A DNA stretch of 64,000 bases, from NCBI RefSeq assembly GCF_030848805.1, contig NC_092359.1, positions 18,875,579-18,939,578 of the forward strand, in the 5' to 3' direction. The position numbers were made by a program, and so were the translations under genes. Origin of the DNA: Temnothorax longispinosus (taxonomy: Eukaryota; Arthropoda; Insecta; Hymenoptera; Formicidae). The notes below the pieces were generated by a model that worked only from the letters and a program-made list of their open reading frames with translations, did no database searches and was not told the DNA's origin. Shown here piece after piece: positions 42,201 through 57,529 of this stretch. The first letter of the stretch is position 1, and each line of letters opens with the position of its first letter.

Positions 42201-45200
42201 TTTTTCGCGAAGATAGAATGAGAGAGAGAGGGAGGGAGAGAGAGATCTCACGTACTCGCGTCGTTAGGAGGAATTCATGTCAGTCGTGCCGCCCTATATT
42301 CTATTTTGTGCCCGAAGAGACCCAACGACATTTTATGTCACAAGCCGAAAACCCAGGTACGTTCTAGCGGATTACGGATGGAGCCCGCCGTGTTCCGTAT
42401 CAAAACCATTTATCGAAACTATCGACGAGCGAGATTTATTGAATTCGACCGCACCGTTCCTCCCGCCCGTCCCGCTTTTTTTCCGGAGGTGGCAACGCGC
42501 AACGCGCTCTCTAATCCGCAGCGAAAAACCCTCGATTCGTACCTGCATGGTATATACTGTCCAATCTCGTCAACCCCTGGTAGTCTTTCTGCCTTTTAGT
42601 TTTTGTTTTCTCCACCTTTTTTTTACGTCCCGTGTCTTTTTTATGCCCTGAACATCGAGTAAATGTGAAGTTGATCGCTCGCACTTTGATAATTGCTCCT
42701 CGACGACAGATGATCGATCGTGCCTCGCGCCCCGCTGGAAATTATGGGAATATCGTCTAGTTTATTTAGCGTTCGCGAATCCGCGAAATTTGATAGAAAC
42801 GCCGGTGGGGAACTCGGTATAACTAATTCGCTTATAGAATAGACGCTTAACAAATTCCTCCAAGATGTATTTGCTCGACGTATTAACAGAAATCACAACG
42901 CGGCAAATTCGTCGTAATAATTCACATTTCGCCTCGAATCTCGCCTTCTGCAAGTGAGATAACGGACCAGGTCGGACAGCGCGAATAGTTAAACAATGAT
43001 AAGTTTTTAAACCCGGTAAAAGTGTAGTTGGCACCGATTCAATCGGCGCGCTTATCGCGCCCGGCGTTTCCCGTTGGTAAATTTTTTCGCGAGGACAACC
43101 AACGCACGAACGACCGGTATTCCTCCTCCGCCCGCGCCGCGCCGTGTGGACGACCGCGGAAATTATTAATCCTCATTTCACTAAGTGCACGCTGGAGCCG
43201 GTCGGCGCGCGACGGGGCGTTGTGTGTTTGTGCCGCTTAAGCAGCCTGCCGCGCCGGTTATTCCGCTAATACCCAAATCGCGTTACGGCGAGAAGTCGCC
43301 TAAACGTAATATACGCACGGATAATCTTTATAATTTTTACGTATCCGCGCGTGGCGTGCGCGTTTATCTCCGCTGGAGCGCCCCCGCGATAAAATGTGCC
43401 ATTAACTTATCTAATTGGGTTAAAACATTTCCCGAATTTATCGCCTTTTTTTCACGCTTATTGTACGAACGCGTTCTACAATTCCGCCGTAGTGCGCCAT
43501 CGAGAACTCGCTGACAGGGGGAAAAAGAAAAAAATTTATGAAAATGCGAACTTTCTCGCGAGCGTGGATGGCCGGTCGCGACGGCGCGCGGCGGCGCGGC
43601 GTCGGCGACGCCGGCAACGGGATCGACCCCGGGAGATGACATTTCCGGTATTATCGTCGGCGTAGCGTTATCAGCGACGTCATCGGAAAAGCGTCAACTG
43701 TAAAAGGATTCGCGTCGGCTCGGGAGCCGTTTCGCATTTTTCATATCTCTCGCTCGGGCGTCGCGTCGCGTCGCGCGATATTTCCTGAAGCGACCGATAC
43801 GTATCTCTGGACAATCGCGACCTCGCGCCGCGCGCCGGTGACACGGAAAGCGAAACACGAAATTTATCCCGATAGCATCAAACGCTCATTACCAGAAACG
43901 AAGCCAATTATATTCCCACTTTTTTCCCCGGTGTAATCGCGCGCCGTTTGTTGCGGACGCGCTCCCGGCGAATTTTATAAAAATATTAAAAATTGCTCCG
44001 CCGCGATTGCACCGCGTAAAAAAAAAAAATAGCGAGAGCTTCCGTCGCGCACGGAAAACCGCACGAAATTCCCGTGCGATTGATCTGGAGGACTACCTAA
44101 TTGTTTGCCATGTAGAACCGCGTAATTATCGGATCAATTACGAGCGACGAAGATTACACAACGGTTGGAAAGCGACCAGATCCAAGGAGATATCGAGAAA
44201 CACGTCGCTGTCCCCGATTTCTGGGAGAGTATTACGGCCGGATTATTGTCAAAGTTATAGAGATGCACGCCGGCACCGTGAGCGGCGAGGGAGGAAACGC
44301 GGGACAGGGAAGCGATAGAGCCGCGGGAATGAGCTCGCTAATTAGACTCTCGGTCGGCGATTGCTCTTCCGCGTTGAGTAATTTCTAAAACGCGCGCGGC
44401 CAACGCCTGCGCGTCGCGAGATGGATACGCCCGGTTCGGCCGGGGCTTTAATTAAAGCGTTAAAAAATATGGGGGAAAGGGAGAAAGATGCATTGACGTG
44501 CACGATGCACCGAGAAATAAATTAGCCGGCCGCGTGCGAATCATCGCGAGACGTCACGCAGCGGTTTTCGAGCGAAAGACGACTAATAGTCCCGCGCGGG
44601 GTAGGCACGGCCGTGAGGTAAAGCCGGGTCTCGCGGCACGCGACGATAAACCTGGAAGGCAAAGCGTGTTTATACGTTTGAGTTTAGTTTAAGGCTTATG
44701 CAAATACCGGATTACGGATCGCGCCACGCATTTCCGCGAGCGCGTGAACCGCGTGAGTGTGTTTGACGTGTCGCATTCTGTGCGCGCGACCCAATTTGAA
44801 GAGCTTGCGTATCCTCGAGGGTGCCTAAATCCATATACATCCCCCCCCCTCCCGGAAGAGAGCCGAGAAAGAAGGCTCTCGCATAATCGCGGCTGTGTGT
44901 GCGGCGCGATATCCCCGGCGCGCGCTGTCGCCGCTCGTCACGAAGAGCGAGGAGTTAATTTGTTGAAAGATTGCCGCGCGGATGGGCGCGGCGCGCGCCT
45001 ACCACCTACCGTACCACGCGGGTTTATCTAATGTGAGGATTATCGATAACCAGGTCATCGCGCGCACGTACCGGCGTACCTAACGTGACTGGCAATAAGT
45101 AACAACGTGGTGACACGCTTACGAAACTCCCGCGCACGCACCCTCCTCGATTTACACAACGCGATGCACGGACTGGCGTGGAAAAATGGCTTTAAGTCGA

Positions 45201-45360
45201 TTTACGGTAAAAAAAAATAATGCTAGCCAAGCTTGCCTGACGAATTTCAGCGGTTACCTGCGCCGATCGCGTGATAATTGAAGTAGATTAATTATGTTAT
45301 ATCGAACAGAGAGCTTTCGTGAAAAAGGCTCAGCGCGGAAAGTTGAAAGTGAATCGCCGA

Positions 45361-45535
45361 TGCTTCTGTTGTACAAATATAACACTATTAATATAACATT
45401 ATTAAAAAAATAAGAAAAATATATATAATAAAAAAATATATATAAATGTTAATTACAGGAAAAAATATTAATATATAAATGCATTAATGTTGACATTTAT
45501 TAATATATAAAAAATATTAATATATTACGTGCAAT
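45361..45535. repeat. AT-rich palindromic island
   Basis: A block of about 170 bp almost without G or C sits inside CpG-rich DNA. It contains inverted motifs (ATTAATATATAAATG near 45465-45485 facing CATTTATTAATATAT near 45495-45510) that can form hairpins. It may be a decayed element or AT-microsatellite expansion. Confidence 0.6.
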
Positions 45536-48500
45536 TCTTTTCACGGAAATCTCGATGCGGAAACGAATGCGTTACGCCGATCTTGATACACCCTCGCACT
45601 TCAATTTTAGAATAACGCTGCGCGTTCGACGGATGATTATGCCGGATGTCATAGTGGCGCGAAAGGGGTAAAAGACGGTACGCGCGAGGTAAAATATCGC
45701 GTAAGGACGGGCGGACACCCGGATACGCCTGACTGCGGGCGAACGTGTTGCCTCGCGGGTGCATTATGCGCCGTAAGTGCATTCCGTATCGATAATCGAA
45801 GCTAAACCAGGCCTCGCGCACACACGTTACACGCGCGAGGGAGAGACGCGGCGATGTGGCGCGTTCGCGCGCGAGAGGGAGAGAAATCGCGGCGAGAATT
45901 CTCCGCGCCTTTCCTTCTCCAACCCTCTGTAACCCGGCGCGCGGCGCCGCGCCGTGCCGGTGACCGTCTCGTCTCGTCTCACCAACGCTCTCTCGCCCAT
46001 ATTCATTCGTTTGTTCGCTAGCTCGCTCGCTCGCTCGCCCGGCTCCCCTGTGTGCGCATGTTATGGATTACTGTCGCCGCACCTAACTCAATTAAACCAA
46101 CTTGCCGACTACTTTGCCTCGCGGCCTCGTAAGGCCCGAGTCACCTCTCGCGTTCTCGCTCGCGCTTACACGCCATCCGTGTACGTCGGCCTGGCGCGCG
46201 GGCTTGATATCCCCTTTGCGCGGCATATCGAGGTCAATCCTTAGCCACTTAATCAATCCTTAGCGCTCCATCATCCTTTCAAGACTTACTTTTTCCTCCT
46301 GCGCGGTTACGCGTCCATTCTCCGAGCTACTCTACAAAATACCGGGCGAAACTTCCGATAATACGACGCCTAATTCGCGAGCTACTATCGACGAATCGCA
46401 TAAGACGAATCAATATCAGTTTTCGATGCTGCGTAAGCTCTTAAAGAGCTATGAGATTCATGGTACTTATACAGATCAAACATTTATTCCAGACATCACG
46501 GCTTCTCACAGTATCTGATTTTTAAAGACGATGTATCTGAATGTGCAATGGGTTGTATTATTTCCATTGATTTTTCAATTTTCAAAAAAAAAATACTTAT
46601 ATTGTAACATAATATCTTTGCGCATAGATCAATATGATAATTTACTAATGCATATTTTCCCTCTGTAAAACTTTTATTCAAAATATTTTTTTCTAAAATA
46701 ACTATGAAATATTTGGTATGATAGATTATTCAAGTTTCAATCAAACAGACCCGTACGTAGTTATATCGAAGTCATTTATCTTGGAAACGAAACTTCGCGC
46801 GACCAAAATTTATTCCATTCACTTCGATTTGCTTTAAGCGGAATCATACGTCTCTCAGTTTTCGGATATCGTTTTACATTATAAACAGGTCGAGCACTTT
46901 CGGCGATATCGCGATGTTCAATGACATAAATCACGTTTTTCGATAGTTTCTCAGGTCGATCTAAAGATAAATCTAAAATCCGTCTTTAAAAGAGTAAGCA
47001 AAACATATTGAAACATTCCTGGAGCTCATCGCTTGCTAACTAGAGCGGGAATTATCGTCGTAAACCGCGCGCCGTAGATACTTCAAACCGGGTATTTGCG
47101 CCGTGTTAATAGTCGCGAATAAGTTCGCCGTGCGCGAACCTTTACCTGCGTTTCGTCGGCGCGAATGTGCGGTGGCAGTAATAGCGCGAAACGTATACGC
47201 ATCGCAGAACGGGCGATGCGCGAGGCATCGCCCTAAAACTGCCGGGTCGTTAAGAGTTTACGAGCTAGCGCGGTAGTGCTCGAAGGCGCAGCCCCAAATC
47301 CGCTCGTCGTTTACTTCGTGACAACCGACACGTCTTACTATAGCCGTAAAAAGGTATGTGCGTGCGTTCGCGCGTGAACCGATGAGGGACTTCTTTACCC
47401 GAGGATGCACTCGGAATGCCAACGAAACAATATCGCCCGCTTAAACTTATTAGATTTAAAACTTCCGCATTGTGATCCTATATAAGCAATGAGTGTCGAG
47501 ATCCAGAAGGAGATACTCTGGAAGGATTCTATTCTATCGATCGAACGACATTTCAGCGATTAGAAAAACTGAAATACAGTTTTACAAACTTCCTTTTTTC
47601 ATTTCATCGTAAAGAAAATCAAGATTTTAGATACGTAATCATTTTCCTTGATTTTTTATCAGATTATCTGACGAATTCCATGTTTCGCAAAACAACATGA
47701 AATTATTTAAAAAAAAAATCAGATGTGGTGGATTAGACACAAAAGGCGATGATAAATCTCGTCGACTTCTTCGTCAGATGACAAACGAGCCCCGCGGTTG
47801 GCTCGCGCTTGTATAAAACACGGGAACTTCGTTGCTGATAAAAGGGGGTAATGTTTGAAACACGCGTCGGCAATTCGCGGCGCAAAGCCGCGAAATCACG
47901 GGCCGCGCGCGCTTACGCGTCGTAACGATCGCGACGAGCGGCATTAATGCCAGGCTTATAATTTATTACAATCCGCGTGCGTTGTCGACTCCGCCTCATT
48001 TACGAGCCGAGAATGCGTGTTACTAGTGCGGTCGTGGAATTAACGCGCACGGGCAGTTCACCTTCATAAAACGCAGATTTAGAGTCGCCACTTTTGTAGC
48101 CTCGATAAAACCGCGCGGCACGCGGTGATACGTGCGATCATACGCGCGACTCGTGGACGTGAAAGCGTCATAGCGGTTTGATTGACATTTCACGGTGGAG
48201 ATGATCGACATCGAGACCACGCTGACGGATTACCGAACGCGCGGAAAAATTGATCGTTGTAAAAACGAAAAAGATTGACCAGTTACCGAACACATCGAGC
48301 GTGCCGCTGGTGAATTGCTAAGAGAAGAGAGCTAAATTATTCGACTGATTTCAAGAAACTCTCGTCCTCGGGAAATTTTTGAAATCGATCGAATAATTTA
48401 TTATTCTCGGGAAAATCAAATTCTCGTTGACTTGGCGTGATAAGCTAATAAAGGATGATTGTGAGTATATAGCTATATATAGCTATACAACGCGCTTGTT

Positions 48501-49108
48501 GAATAGGTCCATTGCAGGCATAGAGCATAAGCGTATATGGCACCGCAAACACTGCTTATTCCCACTAGTCCCTTCAGTCTCATGTATTAATTTCGAGACG
48601 CCGCGTCGCAAATAGCCAAGACGTCGTTGACCTCTCCATCGGGTTCGATTAAACAATAGCGGTTTATCTCGTTTCTTCGTAAGTACTTATACTTACACAT
48701 ACATAAATTAATGGAAACCTATATTATGTTAAAGAAAGGCAATGAAAAAATCCGGGACACGGAAGAGATTTGTGTCATTTAAAATATATGATCCACAGCG
48801 ATTTTGCTGTAAAAAATACGTCCAAGAGGCGGCCTCGTAATACGTGTCCGACCGTCGTGGAATGCCGCATTCCCGAAAACACCGCCTGTGGACGTACACA
48901 AAGACACGGGGGAGCGAGAAAGAAAGACGAAGAAGATCACGGCTGGAACGCTTTTGTGTCGTCGGATGAAATTTTAGCTTCGCGTGACCCGTCGTGTCGG
49001 GCCACAACCACCTCTCATCGCTCCCTCTCACCTGCGCTCTTCTTTTTCCACGTCATCCTCTCCATCTGGTGTTCTCGTATGTCGTAAAAAATAGTAGAGT
49101 ACCACCGC

Positions 49109-49134
49109 CGTCGTCGTCGTCGTCGTCGTCGTCG
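49109..49134. repeat. (CGT)n microsatellite
   Basis: About eight or nine tandem GTC/CGT trinucleotides. Confidence 0.95.
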
Positions 49135-52100
49135 CGTGTGCGGTATCGTTATCAACGGTCGCGCTGCGCATCCCGCCGCTCGGTTGAGTATAGGACACCT
49201 CGGTGTATAGAATAATCAACGGCATGCACACATCCGCATATACACACACATATATGCATGCATCCGATAGGCGTGATGCCTCGTATAGCACCTACACATT
49301 TTCCGAATACGGGCCACAACGATGCCACCGCGGCTAACCCGGGGGGGTAAAGTATCGCGCAACGGAGGATGTTCGATCTCTCCCCTACCGCCGGGGAGAT
49401 GGCAATAAATACTTAAACCTACGAGATCACGTAGGAAATGGCGAAAGCGAAAATTTCCGTTTATGTATGACATCGCGCCACAGAGAGTCAGCCGCGTGGA
49501 ATTTTACGACGGAATCCCTTTCGGTTCCTCGACGTGCATTTCTCACCGGATCCCTTCTGATCTGAATCCGTTATTCGACGTTATTCAACATCGCCACGGC
49601 GCAGCGAGCGGGCTTGGGAAACCAACGAATTCCTTGACACCCTCGACAATGATCGAGACTGACCTTCCGCGGAGCCAAGATGCCCTGTCGTTTTATATTT
49701 CGCGGATATAAAAGTTCGAGGATTCGCAAGCACGTCGGACACTTCGCGGCATATATGAAACTTTTCCATGTGCTAGAAAAGCCACTTGGAATCTGCTAGA
49801 GCGCAACAGCGCGAAGAGATTTGCCTTGCCTTGCCCGTGCCGTGCCGTGCCATGCCGCGATTGCCCGTACAGTGCTTTCTTTGAACGGAAGATTCTCCAA
49901 AAGAATCTTCGATGTTTCCCGTGCGAGATGGAACACTTCGGTTCGGTCGGCGCGGAATGCGCGACGTGACGGAATACAGAGTTACGCGGTTTACGTGTTA
50001 CGTAAAGAACAAAGATTCTTATTCACGGAGAAGCCGGGCAAAAGCGGGACGGAGCTAAGCGAGGCCAATCCATCGGGGGTTCGACGATATCCATACGATT
50101 AATTAAATATAGCCGAGAGAGGGAGAGAGAAGCCGGCGTGCGCATTTGCGTTATCGCGCGAGTACAAAGACCCCATCGACTCCATTCGAAACGTATTAAC
50201 GGAGTATTGTACGTCGAATGATTGTCCGCACAAAGAGACATATAGGAGGGTCGGCCGACTCCCGCGCTCGATATATCCTATCCCTCTTCCGGCATTGTTT
50301 TCTTCTCCGGGGCTATTGTCCGTCGCGGCTCATTGTCATTTTCGTGCCGGTAGAAGGATTAACGCGTGGAATATCCCGGAGTCGATTTCTATATACATAT
50401 ACATCTCTCTCTCTCTCTCTCTTCCTCCCTCCCTCCTTCTCTCCCTATATAGCTCTCGCATCGTGTTCCTTCGCGCCGAGAGTGGTACACGGGTGCGATA
50501 CTTCCGGAATCGCGCTCGCGGAGCTGTTCGTATCGAAATATTGCGCCGAATCTCGAAACGGAAGCGGAACACGGCTCCGATCGGTTGTACATGCGCGCGG
50601 ATCTGCGCGCGGTAGCGAGACTCGCGCGATATACACATTCCGCGGAAGGGCATTGTTGTGCCCGTTGTGCCGCCACGATCTATTGTCTATTGTGCGGCAT
50701 AGTTGATCGTCGTCGAATCCAGTAGACTAGGACTAACGTTCAATGGCCTTTTCTACGACGGGAGTCCATCCTTTTCCGCGGCAAACGTCGTGGGGCCGAT
50801 ATATCTCGATGCCGCGCCGCCGCGCCGGCGTGAAAACACTTAGGATAAAGACTCCCGGGAAGACTCGCGCGAAAAATCCACGTTTTCGACGCCCTTCGCT
50901 CGATATCAGGCTCGATAGCAGCGTCGAGTGGAAGCGCCGCTTAATTCCGTGATGGCCGGCAGTTACACCTGAATTATCGTCCACTTACGATAAGACTGTA
51001 AATCACGCGAATCTTCTGCGAGTTACGTAAACGTGAGATTCCTTACGTTCTAACGTTTCTTCTTCTTTCCCCCCCCCCCCTTGTCAATTTCGCCTCCGGT
51101 CTGAATGACGTGAGCAATACGAAAACGTGCCGTTAGGAACGGAAATGTGCAGATGAGATTTTCATTACCGTTTATCATACGACAACCGCAGTTTCGCGCT
51201 ATTTATCATTCGTGTGACAACCTCCAGCATCATCTTGCCCCTAGTCACGAAGATCAACGGTTTATTCTCAAGTTAAATCCAGACTTTCCATAAAGAGTAA
51301 TTTAATCTCCTTACTCCGTTTTCCAGTATCCGCATCATTATCGCTAACATACAACTCTCACATTAAAAAGGTATTAATATTTGTCTATCTAATTGTCTTC
51401 TCGTAATTGAAATCACGCTCTTGATACTTGTCACGAATCTTAAACGATGACGTCAAATTTGCCGGACTCCCGTTTTATCTTGATTTTATCAAGCAAAGCC
51501 TATTTATAGAAATTGCGACCAGCGTGGCGCATCCTGCTTGAATTACCGTAAGCATTTACGGAAGTTACTTAAGAGGGCAGGGGAGGGCGGAGTGCAAAAA
51601 GCGATAAGGAGCACATTTTCGTTTCTGATAAGACACGGTGGATAGCCAGGCGGTGGAGAGTGTTTTAGTCTCGCGATGATCTGCAAGATTAATCCAGATA
51701 TGTCCCTTCTTCCAACTTATCTTTCGGGAACAATCTGATTTCGGAGGACATCTCGATTAACGCTCGATTAACGATGTCGTATAATTTATTTACAATAATA
51801 ATTGTGAATTATTTCGCTCGTAATTACATCCAATAAATAGAACGCTATTAAGTTTCCCGGTTTAGGGACATTAATGTTACCTAATTCGAGAAAAACGTAA
51901 TCGCTATTTACAAATTACAAATGCGCCGGGATTCGAGAAATCGGTCGCAAAAATCATTTTACGCAGACATTATTACATAAATAAAAATTCGTCACGATTA
52001 CATTAACGAACTAATCATATCAGATTCGTATCATTTCGCACGTATGATTTTAATTACGATAATTATCGACGGCTCACGTCCACGGAAGCGATTTCATTTG

Positions 52101-52237
52101 CGGCATTAACAATGCCGATGATTACGTATCTCGATTAAATCCCCGTTGATTTCATTTAAAGTTGAATCCCGATACAATGGATTGGGAACAAACAATTTCG
52201 CGCAAATATCTGAAATGTCATATTGATTTCTACAACT

Positions 52238-52240
<3 letters not shown>

Positions 52241-52280
<40 letters not shown>
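52241..52280. repeat. (AT)20 microsatellite
   Basis: Forty bases of perfect AT dinucleotide repeat. Confidence 0.97.
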
Positions 52281-52283
<3 letters not shown>

Positions 52284-55200
52284 TTCTTAATCAAATATCG
52301 CGTTCTCTCATTTTTCCTACATACCTATATAGTTTTAAGTGTGCCTTCTATATTAGGCAGCAATCAATTAATGGTGACATCTCATTTTACAGAATTCGAT
52401 ATCTTCTTTAACCTTTAGGAGGTAGCGCAACTTTCTTAAACGGAACGAAATTTCCTCGCGTTATATTCTCGCATCGTTTGCATGATATTCGATAACGTTT
52501 CGACATACCATGGCCGCATTGGACTTCGAGCTATCTTATTCCAAAGTAGGCACTGATTCAGCGTTTATATTGCCACATACGATATGCATGTTCAGCGTAG
52601 ATTTTATAGCCGCGGTATAAACGGAGAGCCTGGCTAAATGTGTAAAAGCCGATATGCTTCTGCGCGACAATTGCGGATGCGAAACGCAGTCGTGGACTAA
52701 TTCTATATTCAACATTATTATCGTAGGCGTTTTTATTCCGCGACTGTGAGATACCGCGAGGCTTTGTTAGTCATTTATTAGCGATAAGCCGAGGAAGCGC
52801 GATGCGAGGTCGGGCCCGCGCTCAACTTATTGTTAGGCACGTACTTGATGGAATGTAATAGTCTCGGAATGATTTTGCGGACGGGGATGTCAAGCAAGAC
52901 CGCCGCATCCGCGTCTCATACTTAAATATGCATTATGCGTTCTTCGTATTCCGACAATGTCTGCTTCCATTATCCATAATGACATACAACGTGCAATTCG
53001 CGCTCGTCCTTCTTTCTAAATTCTTCATAATTAATTTTCGGCAAGCAGATAAAACACGACACACTGATCTCTAAGCGAAGAATTAACGTGTCAAGGAAGA
53101 ATTGGTGTGACAGTGAAAAATTAAATATTGAAGAATATATCAAAATATCTCGCTGCGGTCGATATATATCGAGCGAGTGAAGTAGAACGTTCCGTTTTGT
53201 TTTCTCACTCCGTTTTCCTTTCTCCTTCTATCGTTCGGTGTTTCTTTATTAAACATTCAATAATTGTCTTCTTCATTTAAATCCCCACGAATGCAAAACC
53301 GTACATAATTAAGTTTAATAAAATTAATGATAATTAAACGAATTATTTGAGATATTGATATATCAATCATTGCAATCAATTATTAAATACGCTGTAGATA
53401 AAGTAAATAATTCTAGCAATCACTAAAATGTTTCAATTTTTAAGCTCCAATTATACAATCGATATCGACGGCGTGCAGTAAGGATCTTTATGAAGATGTT
53501 TACTCTGCACCGTTCCGAGAGAAAAGCAATCTTTCCACGTAGACAAATTTTCGAAAAATAAACGAGACATCGCGTTTCACCGAGAAATTATGACATAATT
53601 TAAAATGATCGGTCACGCAATTAATGCGCTGCGGTAGGAAAATGCGGTAGCGAATTCGATGGATATGAAATAGCGAAATGTTAAATTTAGATCCTTGAGC
53701 TTAATCGATTTTCGATCAAGCGACAGAAGACTCGTTACAGTATGACACGCTGTTACATTAATAACGCCAGCAGAAGTGTCTATATAATACGCCGCAATCT
53801 CGCCTAAAGCGAAACTCTTCTCAACTTCAGCATATTTAGTCCCTTCTCATTCAATCACGGTATACAAATATAGGTTTGAACCGGGCATAGAATGAACATG
53901 AAACACTTATAATGTTTTAATCCAGAAACCGAACTAATTGTAAGCCACGTCTGCATTAACTTCTGAATAAATGACAGACAGAATGACTTTCGTATACTGT
54001 CAACTGATTTGTTAAAATGTGATAGCTAAAAAGTATTCCTAGTTGACCCATTTCCAAATAAGCCAATCTTTTCTGCCAATTTTCTCGATAATTCATTAAA
54101 TAATTCATTAAAAACTCAATAAATCCATTTTAGTTCGTTTAATTAGCACGAATACGACATTAAGGGAGTATTAATTTAGGTACGCTAAAAAATGTAGATA
54201 AAAAAAGTCTTCTTTACGTCCGTCATGATGACATTTACCGCGCATGATAGACAAATAATACGATAGAAAATAACACTACCGTCGAGTTCGGGTAGAGAAA
54301 GATAGCACGAACTTCCGGTGATTTCAAAACTCGTTTACTACACACCTGTCTTCTTTACGATGTGACGAGGGTACCGTTGATAATACTACAGATTTTAGCC
54401 TCGCGAGTCTCGACACAAATAAACGTTCTCGCGACTACGGACTGAAAACAAGAAGCGAGCACGTAATTAGAGTATCCTGCTCGACGGCAACAATGTATTT
54501 TCTCGCGCCGAAGAAATAACGCTTCAAGTTGCGCTCCTCGATAAAGCATCGATACGGTATTGCGAGTATATTGAAGCGCATTGAAATTCGATAAAAGCCG
54601 CGCTACACAAGAATCAAACGGACGAAATAAATTAAGAATCTCCCAGATTAATCTACGTGTTTGTGTCGGAGACACACATGCCGAGAAAAGATTGTTGAGA
54701 CGCCGAAAGTGAAATTGTTGACAATTAGCGAGCGTTTTGATGCCCGATTTGCGATGAATAATCGATCATCAATTGACGCGCGCGACGCGGAGTTATTCAA
54801 GATTTTTCTTACGACGTAAGAGAAATGGGACACTTGTTGCCAAGAAAAATAGCCGTTGGAAAAAGGACTGGCGAACGGGTCGCGACCGCACGATTATTTC
54901 GTATACGCTTTTATTAGGAATTCTCCGTCTATCGATTTCTTGTGTGAAGACCACCGGAGGATGAAGTCCGTCGAGTTGCGTGTCATCACGAACGCCCCGG
55001 CTAAATTGCCGCCCTGTCCAACTTTGTGGCAGCTCTACGTCTGTTTTTCTTCATCCGCGTCACGCGAGTGACTCCACACGCCTCGTCGCGAGATTACACC
55101 GAGGCAGCTGTGAAAAGTCCTTCGGCACCCGTCGATCCTTGATTTCTCGCCCAAGCGACGTTACCAAGTGAATGATGTTCGCTGTAGCTGCAGTTACGGC

Positions 55201-57529
55201 TCGCTGATGTTCGGTTCGACAATATCGCGCTGATTGTCAGCCGTTAACGTTGAAATTCCCATGATAATCGTCTTTCGCATCGCCCGATTAAAAAGCAACC
55301 GAAGCGAGCGGGATCGATAGTACGTATCGGTCATTATTGCGGCAGATAATTTCGGCAGCATCAATAACCCAAGATATCGGGTTACTTAATGGTACGAAGG
55401 AATATCGATGAGAATGACCAAGAACGATTGAAAGCAGGATGTCGATGACACTCGTCATTCAAAAGCTGTCGAGAACAAATGAATCAGCTGGATGACGTGT
55501 CTGCTATCCTATATATGATACACATTTATCTGAAATCTAAAATACCGCTCAGTCATTATTGTGGGTTAACAATTTCTAGAGACATGCGCGCCGCAAGGTG
55601 GTTTTGCGCTGTCGCGGATTTAAAATTGTTCAAAACTACTACTTTAATGGACCCTGAGAAAAGTTTCGCGTCGGATATTAAACCACGCTTTCGAGGGAAA
55701 TCAAGACCGCTTTTCCGCGTCACGCAATCTGAAAATCGCCTCGAGTCGTAACAAAAAAAAATTGATATCGATTTTGTCGCCGACGACTTGCGACTTCGTG
55801 AAAATACCTAGCTCCCGAGCGCGGGACCGCGTCGACGGGCTGTCGCCGCTTACCGCGTTATACATTGCAGAAAGGGAATGGAAGTTATATACTCCGGGTG
55901 CGCGCATCGGTATTACTGGGCCGAACCTCATTTCCATGGATCGCGGCGAATCGAAACTCCGTCGAAACTCGCGGCGCACTTTGCGCCGCGGCTGCATTAT
56001 CTGATTTCGATATCGAAATTAATATCCCGCCGGCCGCGCGTGCGTCCGCGAGTTTCGACGCGTTATATACGGCAACACGACGAGGAGTCAGCCGTTCGCG
56101 TGCGAAATACATGGAAAAACGTGTCTGCGGTACGAAATAATCACGGGAAGAATCTATCGCTCGCTCTCGGCCCGCTGCGATACAAACATGTTTTACATAC
56201 GAGCGTAATTCGTGAATTTGCATGCGCCGGCATTTGAATGTGTTGCATTTTTCATCGTATATGCATCGAACTCGAGATTATTCATACGTGGAGCGATATA
56301 AATGTTGATTACGCAGTTTCTCCGGTACAGTACAGGCGATTAGGTTCCTCGGAATCGAAGAATGTTTATCCTCGAAGTGGATCCACTCGCTAATTTAGCC
56401 TTCGCCGAACGGTGGCCGATCGATCGCGCGCTGCAGCGAAAAAAGCCGGCGAGCAATCAAATGTAGATACGAGCCGCGAAAAGGGAGCGATGATTGTTCG
56501 CTTCTTCAATAGGACAAATCAGCGTTCGATGAGAAATCGTCTCGTAGTTTTTTTTTCTTTGCTTACAATATTTTTATAGAAAAGATTCATCCACCCGCTC
56601 CCGCGATCGATCGTTCAGTTCTGCGCGCGTCGGCAAGTTTCACGCGGAAAATCTTTATGCAACCTTTCTTATGCAGGTTTCCGAAATACATATGATGCAC
56701 GAGCGTGCACCAACTGCACAAAGCGGATGTCCGGCGCGCGGAAATCGACAATAAGATAGAGAGCGCGATACTTGGCGCGAGTGCGGAACGGTCCGCGCGA
56801 GGCACGATAAATATCCGTGCCTGCCCTTATCGATGCGGACTTATCCGAAGATATTTATTGTCTATTTCAAACGCGTCCCTATCCGGCCCGCTCGAACGAG
56901 AGGATAAGCAAACGCGCCGTCAAACAACGAGATAAGCCGTGTAGGTAGGTCGAGTGTCACGAGACCGTTCCGCTGACAAATAAGGTCGACCTTACACCGA
57001 GGAAATTTATGTGAGAGAAAGGACGAGAGAGGTGGGATTTTCGGTGCACGCGCGAGCGCAAATAAGGGAAAAGCGCGACGGAGTAGAAAAGACGGGGGGA
57101 AAAGCGCGACGTGGAAATGGAGTAGAACCGTAACCGATGTGCTGTAATGCGCGGAAGGACATCGGGAGCGCGTTCCGAACCGAAAGCGCATTTTACCTGT
57201 CGTAAACGCTGGCTTCGCAGTCACGTTCGCCTGCCACGTGGAAAGCGATGATCGATATTATATTCGGTATACGTCGAAAACGGATAAATTTTGTATGCGA
57301 ACGGGGAGGAAACGCAGAATTGAAATATAAAAGTTTTCAAACTCCCGAAATATATATATAGTCGGCCGGAGCGGAGCAGTGAAATGATATTCCGATAACT
57401 GTACTAATTCGAGTCGGAGTCAAGGTTATTAATTTTGTTTTAATAAGAGTACGGATGAGTCCTTGTTCTCTTTGAGAAAGAATCGTTTTGATTTAGAACT
57501 CGAATTAACTGTGATGTCCGAATAATGGA

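Larger units (their letters stand above)
39262..57529. other. Non-coding region, probably shg upstream intron or intergenic; no gene supported
   Basis: I searched both strands for recognisable domains, signal peptides with donors and tRNA B boxes, and found none that convince. Composition becomes CpG-rich in several blocks (about 43000-46350 and 47000-51000), which produces many long but meaningless open frames on both strands. Microsatellites and an AT-rich island are listed separately. Short runs such as a (CTCG)n tract near 46018-46036 and GTGCC repeats near 49830-49858 are also present. Confidence 0.45.

Noticed and set aside
50218..50706. 162-codon plus-strand open frame
   Set aside because: It runs through a CT microsatellite, overlaps equally long frames on the other strand, and shows no recognisable domain or signal peptide.
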